DNA from: Asanoa ferruginea
GTDB taxonomy: Bacteria; Actinomycetota; Actinomycetes; Mycobacteriales; Micromonosporaceae
Reading direction: 5' to 3'
Assembly (NCBI RefSeq): GCF_003387075.1
Contig: NZ_QUMQ01000001.1
Coordinates: 3,844,001 to 3,908,000, forward strand
DNA: 64,000 bases
A program made the translations under genes and the position numbers. Shown here one piece after another: positions 58,794-64,000 of the stretch. Below the pieces are notes generated by a model. It saw nothing but the letters and a program-made list of their open reading frames with translations. It made no database searches and was not told where the DNA came from. How positions within the stretch are numbered: the first letter of the stretch is position 1; each line of letters opens with the position of its first letter.

Positions 58794-58854
58794 GCGGACA
58801 TGATGGACCGTCGGCACCCACCCCGGCCACCCCGTGGCCCTGCCAAAACGGCTG

Positions 58855-59196
58855 TCAGAGAATCAGGACCATCAACAAACCGAGAATCGCATAGCCGGGT
58901 ACGACCAACGCGGCCACCAGCAGCATCCGCGGCGTGACCGGGGTAACCGGGGTTGACCTGCCGGCGAGCTGCCGCACCCGGCGCATCGTCCACAGTCCCG
59001 CCACGCCCCAGCCGGCGATGGCGACGGCCGCGAACACCCCGCCCGGCGTGCCGTGCCGCACCCCGAACCGGGCCGCGAGCACCGCGGTCACCGACAGGGT
59101 CAGCACCGTGCGGCCCCAGGCCAGCCGGGTGCGGATCCACGCGACGCCGGTGTCGCGTACCCGGAAGTCGGCCCTCTCCGGGTTGACCTCAGCCAC
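58855..59196 (-). CDS. DUF202 membrane protein
   Basis: A 113-residue protein with the DUF202 motif RDTGVAWIRTRLAWGRTVLT followed by three hydrophobic helices, ending LVVPGYAILGLLMVLIL. The family is small inner-membrane proteins (YidG/YidH-like) without established function. Its start overlaps the end of the paralogous upstream gene by 8 bp, a sign of coupled translation, and the two may assemble together. Confidence 0.82.
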   Translation of the reverse strand: MAEVNPERADFRVRDTGVAWIRTRLAWGRTVLTLSVTAVLAARFGVRHGTPGGVFAAVAIAGWGVAGLWTMRRVRQLAGRSTPVTPVTPRMLLVAALVVPGYAILGLLMVLIL

Positions 59197-59560
59197 GCGC
59201 GGCCTGCACCAGCACCGCGGCCACCAGCAACAGCGCGCCGATCGCCACCAGGATCGACAGCAGTGCCGGGAACTGCGACGGGGGCAGGTCGCGCTTTTCC
59301 CGCATCGCCCGCTCGGCCCGGGCCCAGTGGTCGACCGCGCGCAGCGCGACGAAGCCGCCGAGCACGAGCAGCGCCACCGCGATCACCTCGCGCAGGTGTG
59401 CGATGCCCAGCACGGGCAGGAACTGGGCGGCGGCGAGCCCACCGGCCACCAGCGCGAGGGCGGTGCGGATCCAGGCCAGGAACGTGCGCTCGTTGGCCAG
59501 CGAGAACCGGTAGTCCGGCGTCTCGCCCACGTCCTGGGGGTCGAACCACCGCTTGATCAC
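59189..59560 (-). CDS. YidH-like DUF202 membrane protein
   Basis: A 123-residue protein beginning MKRWFDPQDVGETPDYRFSL, with the DUF202 core LANERTFLAWIRTALALVAG and three helices (LAGLAAAQFLPVLG-like region, EVIAVALLVLGGFVAL, LLSILVAIGALLLVAAVLVQ). It begins at GTG 59560, where the family N-terminus starts; longer in-frame extensions run through the divergent GNAT gene. It is the first gene of the three-gene small-membrane-protein operon. Confidence 0.85.
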   Translation of the reverse strand: MIKRWFDPQDVGETPDYRFSLANERTFLAWIRTALALVAGGLAAAQFLPVLGIAHLREVIAVALLVLGGFVALRAVDHWARAERAMREKRDLPPSQFPALLSILVAIGALLLVAAVLVQAARG

Positions 59561-59587
59561 GTTTCGATTATCGGTCGACGGGTGCCA

Positions 59588-59593
59588 TAACCT
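59588..59593 (+). promoter_or_regulatory. -10 box of a probable leaderless promoter (GNAT gene)
   Basis: TAACCT lies 6 nt before GTG 59600, with no ribosome site. Confidence 0.42.
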
Positions 59594-59599
59594 GTAGCG

Positions 59600-60397
59600 G
59601 TGACGGATCTCGACGCCGCGGCGCTGCGCGCCGCCTACGACGCCCAGCTCCGCACCATCGATCCCGACGTGCCGGGCGTGACGTTCGAGATGGACGGTCC
59701 GGTGCACCGCGGCTACGGCTCGCCCGGCGGCGGGTTCGTCGTCTACCGCGATCTCGGCGGCCTGGCCGGCGCCGACCTCGACGCGGTGATCGCCCGCCAG
59801 CGCGACTTCTTCGCTGCCCGCGGCGAAGAGGTCGAGTGGAAGCTGCATGCCCACGACGAGCCGGCCGACCTCAGCACCCGCCTCGAGGCGCACGGTTTCG
59901 CGCCGCAGGAACGGGAAACGATCGTGATCGGTGCGATCGCGCCGCTCGCGGCCGCCCTCCCGGTGCCGCCGCCCGGGGTCCGGCTGCGCGAGGTCAGCGA
60001 GCGCGCCGACCTCGACCGGATCGCCCGGATGGAGACCGAGGTCTGGGGCGACGACCGCGGCTGGCTCGCTGACACGCTCGCCGACGAGATCGCCGCGCAC
60101 CCGGCTGTGATCACCGTCGTCGTGGCCGAAGACGAGCAGACCAACGAAGTGGTCAGCGCCGGCTGGATCCGGTTCGTGCCGGGCACCGCGTTCGCGACCC
60201 TCTGGGGCGGCAGCACGCTGGCCGCCTACCGCAGCCGAGGCATCTACCGGGCGCTGGTGGCACACCGGGCCCGGCTGGCCGACGCCAACGGCTACACGCT
60301 GCTCCAGGTCGACGCCTCCGACGACAGCCGGCCGATCCTCGAGCGGCTGGGATTTGTGGCGGTCACCACCACGACCCCCTACGTCTACCATCCGTGA
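59600..60397 (+). CDS. GNAT-family N-acetyltransferase (tandem GNAT fold)
   Basis: A 265-residue protein. The C-terminal domain has GNAT features: VRLREVSERADLDRIARMET, then the core strand TLWGGSTLAAYRSRGIYRAL with the acetyl-CoA loop RSRGIY, and NGYTLLQVDASDDSRPILER ending LGFVAVTTTTPYVY. The N-terminal half, with EVEWKLHAHDEPADLSTRLE and AHGFAPQERETIVIG, looks like a second, degenerate GNAT domain. Substrate unknown. Its stop codon overlaps the possible GTG start of the next gene. Confidence 0.82.
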   Translation: MTDLDAAALRAAYDAQLRTIDPDVPGVTFEMDGPVHRGYGSPGGGFVVYRDLGGLAGADLDAVIARQRDFFAARGEEVEWKLHAHDEPADLSTRLEAHGFAPQERETIVIGAIAPLAAALPVPPPGVRLREVSERADLDRIARMETEVWGDDRGWLADTLADEIAAHPAVITVVVAEDEQTNEVVSAGWIRFVPGTAFATLWGGSTLAAYRSRGIYRALVAHRARLADANGYTLLQVDASDDSRPILERLGFVAVTTTTPYVYHP

Positions 60398-60399
60398 TC

Positions 60400-60795
60400 A
60401 TGGCTGAGCTGACTGATCACGAACGAGCGACGTTGAAACGCGCCGCCTTCGGCGTGGTCTACCTCGTTTCCAGTGCCGACCCCGGTTTCCTGTCGATGCT
60501 GCGCGAGAGCGCGGCGGCGGCCGGCGCCTTCACCGGCGCCCGCGGCCTGGCCCGTGACGTGCTGACCAGCGGAGCCCTGCCCACGCTGCCCCGCAAGGAT
60601 CCGGTGCGGGTCGAGGCCGAGGTGCTGCCGGCCCTGACCGAGTCGCTCTCCATCCTGCGGGTCAAGGCGCCCGACGAGGTCGACAACTACCGCGACGCGG
60701 TGCTGTCGGCGGCGCAGCGGGCGGCCGAGGCGGCCCATGGCGTCAACCCTTCCGAAGCCGCTGTCCTGGCCAAGGTGCGTGCCGCGCTCGCCTGA
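60400..60795 (+). CDS. Small helical protein, function unknown
   Basis: A 131-residue soluble, mostly helical protein starting MAELTDHERATLKRAAFGVV. It contains YLVSSADPGFLSMLRESAAA and a C-terminal AVLSAAQRAAEAAHGVNPSE. It is not recognised as a characterised family. ATG 60400 is preferred; GTG 60394 overlaps the GNAT stop codon (GTGA) and is equally possible through coupling. Probably co-transcribed with the GNAT gene. Confidence 0.72.
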   Translation: MAELTDHERATLKRAAFGVVYLVSSADPGFLSMLRESAAAAGAFTGARGLARDVLTSGALPTLPRKDPVRVEAEVLPALTESLSILRVKAPDEVDNYRDAVLSAAQRAAEAAHGVNPSEAAVLAKVRAALA

Positions 60796-60837
60796 CACCC
60801 GTGAGCCGTGTCACGCTGATGCTCTGCGAAGCGGAAG

Positions 60838-60852
60838 CTACTGGCGGGTAAG
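60838..60852. promoter_or_regulatory. Candidate operator upstream of etfBA
   Basis: CTACTGGCGGGTAAG is a partial inverted repeat (TAC..GTA core) about 120 bp before etfB, in the only substantial noncoding stretch of this region. Fatty-acid-type regulators could bind here; none is identified. Confidence 0.3.
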
Positions 60853-60970
60853 TTAGCTCTCGGTGGCAGGTGGGCAACTCCACACCGCCCTGCGATTGAC
60901 CGGGCATTCCGGCGCCCGGCAGGCTGCGGCCTAGCGTGCGTTAACCAACCAGGAGGGTCGTCGAAACGCG

Positions 60971-61747
60971 ATGAACATCGTCGTCCTCGTCAAGCAGGTG
61001 CCTGACTCCGGCTCGGAGCGCAACCTCGCTGGCGACAACACGGTCGACCGCAGGTCGGCCAACAACGTCATCAACGAGATGGACGAATACGCCATCGAGG
61101 AGGCGTTGCGGATCCAGGAGGCGCACGGCGGTGAGGTGACGGTCCTGTCGATGGGTCCGGAGCGGGCCGCGGAGTCGATCCGCAAGGCGCTGTCGATGGG
61201 CCCCGACAAGGCGGTCCACGTGATCGACGACGCGCTGCACGGTTCGTGCGCGGTGGCCACGTCGAAGGTCCTGGCGGCGGCGCTCGGCACGTTGAACCCC
61301 GACCTGATCATCGCTGGCGCGGAGTCGACCGACGGCCGCGTGCAGGTGCTCCCGCACATGATCGCCGAGCGGCTCGGTGTCGCGGCGCTGACCGGCGCGC
61401 GCAAGCTCACCGTCGACGGCGGCACGTTGACCATCGAACGGCAGACCGAGGAGGGGTACGAGGTCGTCACGGCCTCGACGCCCGCGGTGGTGTCGGTGTG
61501 GGACACGATCAACGACCCTCGCTACCCGTCGTTCAAGGGGATCATGGCGGCGAAGAAGAAGCCGGTGCAGACCCTGGCTCTGGCCGACCTGGGCGTCGAC
61601 GCAGGCGAGGTGGGCTTCGCGGGCGCGACCTCCGAGGTCGTCGAGCACGCGAAGCGGCCGGCCCGCTCCGGTGGCCAGAAGGTCACCGACGACGGTGCCG
61701 GTGGCACGGCGCTGGTCGATTTCCTGTCGTCCGAGAAGTTCGTCTGA
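60971..61747 (+). CDS. etfB: Electron transfer flavoprotein beta subunit
   Basis: A 258-residue subunit that binds AMP and, with EtfA, carries electrons from acyl-CoA dehydrogenases to the respiratory chain. Signature segments are MNIVVLVKQVPDSGSERNLA, NEMDEYAIEEALRIQEAHGG, the AMP-binding LIIAGAESTDGRVQVLPHM (ADP-type fold), and the recognition-loop region TINDPRYPSFKGIMAAKKKP. Length is normal for group I Etf. AGGAGG lies about 14 nt before ATG 60971. etfA follows 12 bp after the stop, as an operon. Confidence 0.96.
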   Translation: MNIVVLVKQVPDSGSERNLAGDNTVDRRSANNVINEMDEYAIEEALRIQEAHGGEVTVLSMGPERAAESIRKALSMGPDKAVHVIDDALHGSCAVATSKVLAAALGTLNPDLIIAGAESTDGRVQVLPHMIAERLGVAALTGARKLTVDGGTLTIERQTEEGYEVVTASTPAVVSVWDTINDPRYPSFKGIMAAKKKPVQTLALADLGVDAGEVGFAGATSEVVEHAKRPARSGGQKVTDDGAGGTALVDFLSSEKFV

Positions 61748-61759
61748 GGAGGCGCAGTC

Positions 61760-62719
61760 ATGGCTGAGGTATTGGTCCTGGTCGAGGCCACCCGCGAGCA
61801 CGGCGTCAAGAAGGTCACCCTCGAGTTGCTGAGCCTGGCCCGCACGCTCGGCTCGCCGTCCGCCGTGGTGTTCGGCGCCACCGGTGCGGCCGCCGCGATG
61901 GCCGACAAGCTGGGTGAATACGGCGCGGAGAAGATCTACGCCGGTGAGGGCGACGACATCGACGGCCACCTGGTGGCGCCGAAGGCGACCGCGCTGGCCG
62001 ACCTGGTCAAGCGGGTCCAGCCCGCCGCGGTGCTGCTGCCCTCCACGCAGGAGGGCAAGGAGATCGCCGGCCGGCTGGCCGTCAAGCTCGACAACGGCCT
62101 GCTCACCGACGTGGTCGAGTTGACCGCCGACGGTGTCGCGACGCAGCCCGCGTTCGCCGGCCAGGTCGTCGTCAAGTCCCGGGTCACCCGGGGCATCCCG
62201 CTGGCTACGATCCGCCCCAACTCGCTGACCCCGACCCCGGCGGCGGCGACGCCGCAGGTCGAGGCGCTGGAGGTCACCGTCGGCGACGCCGACAAGCTGG
62301 CCAAGGTGGTCGACCGGGTGCTCGAGCAGAAGGGCTCCCGGCCGGAGCTGACCGAGGCGTCGGTCGTCGTCTCCGGTGGCCGCGGCGTCGGCAGCGGCGA
62401 CAACTTCAAGCTCGTCGAAGAGCTCGCCGACCTGCTCGGCGGTGCCGTCGGCGCGTCCCGGGCGGCGGTCGACTCCGGCTTCTACCCGCACCAGTTCCAG
62501 GTCGGTCAGACCGGCAAGACCGTGTCACCGCAGCTCTACGTGGCCCTGGGCATCTCCGGCGCGATCCAGCACCGGGCCGGCATGCAGACCAGCAAGACCA
62601 TCGTCGCGGTCAACAAGGACCCCGAGGCGCCGATCTTCGAGCTCGCCGACTTCGGCATCGTCGGCGACCTCTTCAAGGTGGTTCCGCAGGCCGCCGAGGA
62701 GATCCGCAAGCGCAAGTAG
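61760..62719 (+). CDS. etfA: Electron transfer flavoprotein alpha subunit
   Basis: A 319-residue FAD-binding partner of EtfB. The C-terminal FAD domain has [20 protein letters not shown], then [40 protein letters not shown] and [20 protein letters not shown], all classic EtfA motifs including the SGxIQH and NKD segments. The N-terminal domain is the usual alpha/beta half. GAGGAGG precedes ATG 61760. No ETF dehydrogenase or acyl-CoA dehydrogenase is next to it. A strong hairpin follows the stop codon. Confidence 0.96.
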   Translation: MAEVLVLVEATREHGVKKVTLELLSLARTLGSPSAVVFGATGAAAAMADKLGEYGAEKIYAGEGDDIDGHLVAPKATALADLVKRVQPAAVLLPSTQEGKEIAGRLAVKLDNGLLTDVVELTADGVATQPAFAGQVVVKSRVTRGIPLATIRPNSLTPTPAAATPQVEALEVTVGDADKLAKVVDRVLEQKGSRPELTEASVVVSGGRGVGSGDNFKLVEELADLLGGAVGASRAAVDSGFYPHQFQVGQTGKTVSPQLYVALGISGAIQHRAGMQTSKTIVAVNKDPEAPIFELADFGIVGDLFKVVPQAAEEIRKRK

Positions 62720-62725
62720 CCAGCC

Positions 62726-62759
62726 CACCGCCCGGCCACGCCAACGTGGCCGGGCGGTG
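62726..62759 (+). terminator. Terminator hairpin after etfBA
   Basis: CACCGCCCGGCCACG (62726-62740) pairs perfectly with CGTGGCCGGGCGGTG (62745-62759) around the loop CCAA, 6 bp after the etfA stop codon. No T-run follows. Confidence 0.85.
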
Positions 62760-62783
62760 CGGGTGGTAAGGACCGCGCGGGGC

Positions 62784-62789
62784 TACGCT
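62784..62789 (+). promoter_or_regulatory. -10 box of a probable leaderless promoter (cysteine desulfurase)
   Basis: TACGCT lies 8 nt before ATG 62798 and 5 nt before GTG 62795, with no ribosome site. The predicted start of transcription falls between the two codons. Confidence 0.45.
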
Positions 62790-62797
62790 GAACCGTG

Positions 62798-63961
62798 ATG
62801 GCATACCTGGATCACGCCGCCACCACGCCGATGCTCGACGAGGCCATTGAGGCCTACGCCGCCACGGCTCGGGAGGTCGGTAACCCTTCGTCGTTGCACG
62901 CCGCCGGGCGTTGCGCCCGCCGGCATGTCGAAGAGTCGCGGGAGCGGATCGCGGCCGCCCTCGGCGCCCGCCCGTCTGAGGTGATCTTCACGGGCGGCGG
63001 CACCGAAGCCGACAACCTGGCCGTCAAGGGCATCTTCTGGGCACGCCGGGCCGAGCAACCCGGCCGCATCCGGGTGATCGCCAGCTCGGTCGAACACCAC
63101 GCCGTCCTCGACTCGGTCGAGTGGCTGGTCCGCCACGAGGGCGCGACCGCCACCTGGCTGCCGGTCGACGAGGCGGGCCGGCTTAACCCGGCCACGCTGG
63201 CCGAGGCCCTCGACGACGACGTCGCCCTGGTCACCGCGATGTGGGCCAACAACGAGGTCGGCACGCTGCAACCCATCACCGACCTGGCCGCGATCGCGTC
63301 CGGCCGGCGGGTCCCGTTCCACACCGACGCGGTGCAGGCGGTCGGCCAGGTGCCGGTCGACTTCGCCGCCAGCGGTGCGGCCGCGCTCACCGTCACCGGC
63401 CACAAGCTGGGCGGCCCGGTCGGCGTCGGCGCCCTGCTGCTCGGCCGCGACGTCGCCTGCACACCGCTGCTGCACGGCGGCGGCCAGGAGCGCGACGTGC
63501 GGTCCGGCACCCTCGACGCGCCCGGCATCGTCGCGTTCGCGGTCGCCGTCGAACACGCGGCCAAGACCCAGCGCGAATACGCCGCCCGCGTCAGCGCCCT
63601 CCGCGACCAACTGGCCGCCGGCGTCCGCCAGGTGGTGCCGGATGTGATCTACAACGGCGACCCGGTCGACCGGCTGCCGAGCAACGCGCACTTCTCCTTC
63701 CCCGGCTGCGAGGGCGACGCGCTGCTGCTGCTCCTCGACGCCCAGGGCGTCGCCTGTTCGACCGGTTCGGCCTGCTCGGCCGGGGTGGCCCAGCCGTCGC
63801 ACGTGCTGATCGCGATGGGTGCCGACGACGACCGGGCCCGCTCGTCGCTGCGTTTCACGCTCGGCCACACCTCCACCCAGGCCGACGTCGACGCGCTGAT
63901 CGCGGCGCTGCCGGCCACGGTCGAGCGCGCCCGCCGGGCCGGGATGATCAAGTCACGTTGA
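62798..63961 (+). CDS. Cysteine desulfurase (IscS/NifS type)
   Basis: A 387-residue PLP enzyme releasing sulfur from cysteine as an enzyme-bound persulfide. The N-terminal [16 protein letters not shown], the substrate/PLP segment [13 protein letters not shown], the PLP lysine Lys203 in [10 protein letters not shown], and the mobile-loop catalytic Cys326 in [14 protein letters not shown] are intact. Length and motifs fit class I (IscS-like) enzymes. What is probably mnmA starts 25 bp downstream, so sulfur for tRNA 2-thiouridine is the likely main destination. ATG 62798 is preferred; GTG 62795 is possible. Confidence 0.94.
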   Translation: MAYLDHAATTPMLDEAIEAYAATAREVGNPSSLHAAGRCARRHVEESRERIAAALGARPSEVIFTGGGTEADNLAVKGIFWARRAEQPGRIRVIASSVEHHAVLDSVEWLVRHEGATATWLPVDEAGRLNPATLAEALDDDVALVTAMWANNEVGTLQPITDLAAIASGRRVPFHTDAVQAVGQVPVDFAASGAAALTVTGHKLGGPVGVGALLLGRDVACTPLLHGGGQERDVRSGTLDAPGIVAFAVAVEHAAKTQREYAARVSALRDQLAAGVRQVVPDVIYNGDPVDRLPSNAHFSFPGCEGDALLLLLDAQGVACSTGSACSAGVAQPSHVLIAMGADDDRARSSLRFTLGHTSTQADVDALIAALPATVERARRAGMIKSR

Positions 63962-63973
63962 TAGCCCACCGCG

Positions 63974-63979
63974 TACCCT
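63974..63979 (+). promoter_or_regulatory. -10 box of a probable leaderless promoter (next gene)
   Basis: TACCCT lies 7 nt before GTG 63987, the same geometry as the other leaderless candidates in this window. Confidence 0.42.
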
Positions 63980-63986
63980 TGCTGCC

Positions 63987-64000
63987 GTGAGGGTTTTAGC
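63987..64000 (+). CDS. mnmA: Start of a gene cut by the window edge, probably tRNA 2-thiouridylase MnmA
   Basis: Only GTG AGG GTT TTA and two further bases are visible, encoding MRVL and probably Ala. This matches the usual actinobacterial MnmA start (MRVLAAMSGGVDS), and mnmA commonly follows this cysteine desulfurase. The identity is inferred mainly from context. Confidence 0.5.

Overview
The window is very GC-rich, densely coded actinobacterial chromosome with many GTG starts. The gene content (ethylmalonyl-CoA enzymes, giant FtsX-type permeases, an AfsR/SARP-type regulator, NAD-glutamate dehydrogenase of about 180 kDa, DivIVA-type coiled coils, DUF6232 proteins) points to the Actinomycetia, most likely Micromonosporaceae; the family is inferred from resemblance and was not tested. 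No rRNA, tRNA, CRISPR array, phage or transposase gene was found.

Layout. 1-6.5 kb: a DivIVA-type polarity protein (cut by the window edge), then acyl-CoA genes: crotonyl-CoA carboxylase/reductase, an F420-type oxidoreductase, methylmalonyl-CoA epimerase, acetyl-CoA acetyltransferase and the mutase chaperone MeaB. 6.5-23.6 kb: two ABC export cassettes with four permeases of 1003-1040 residues and three ATPases, separated by an Asp23 protein and icmA, the isobutyryl-CoA mutase large subunit. 23.6-29 kb: a thioredoxin/TPR protein, an arginase-family enzyme fused to a long repeat tail, and a lipoprotein penicillin-binding protein. 29-38 kb: NAD-glutamate dehydrogenase, a toxin-antitoxin pair, and a copper locus (DUF4396 protein and CopA) with two CsoR-like operators. 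38-48 kb: ROK regulator and GH3 glycosidase, TetR regulator, EamA transporter, Tat-exported serine hydrolase, ApbE-like protein, ABC ATPase, LLM oxidoreductase, ribokinase. 48-58 kb: coiled-coil protein, ThDP enzyme, membrane-anchored Hsp70-like ATPase, enoyl-CoA hydratase, two DUF6232 proteins, AfsR-type regulator. 58-64 kb: small membrane proteins, a GNAT protein, etfBA, cysteine desulfurase and the first bases of what is probably mnmA.

How the genes fit together. ccr, epimerase, thiolase, meaB, icmA, enoyl-CoA hydratase and etfBA all serve short-chain acyl-CoA metabolism, which in such organisms feeds both central carbon and polyketide extender units. The thiolase/epimerase promoter and the icmA promoter share a 13-base motif, suggesting one regulator. 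The copper pair is probably induced by copper through CsoR acting on promoters that start transcription at the start codon.

Most unusual items: the arginase-family protein with fifteen PGGLRR-type repeats, a 246-bp internal duplication and a palindromic insertion that cuts off its last repeat; ABC ATPases carrying an AbrB-like C-terminal hairpin; a 31-bp perfect palindrome beside ccr; and at least eleven genes with a TANNNT box 6-8 nt before the start codon, as expected for leaderless mRNAs.
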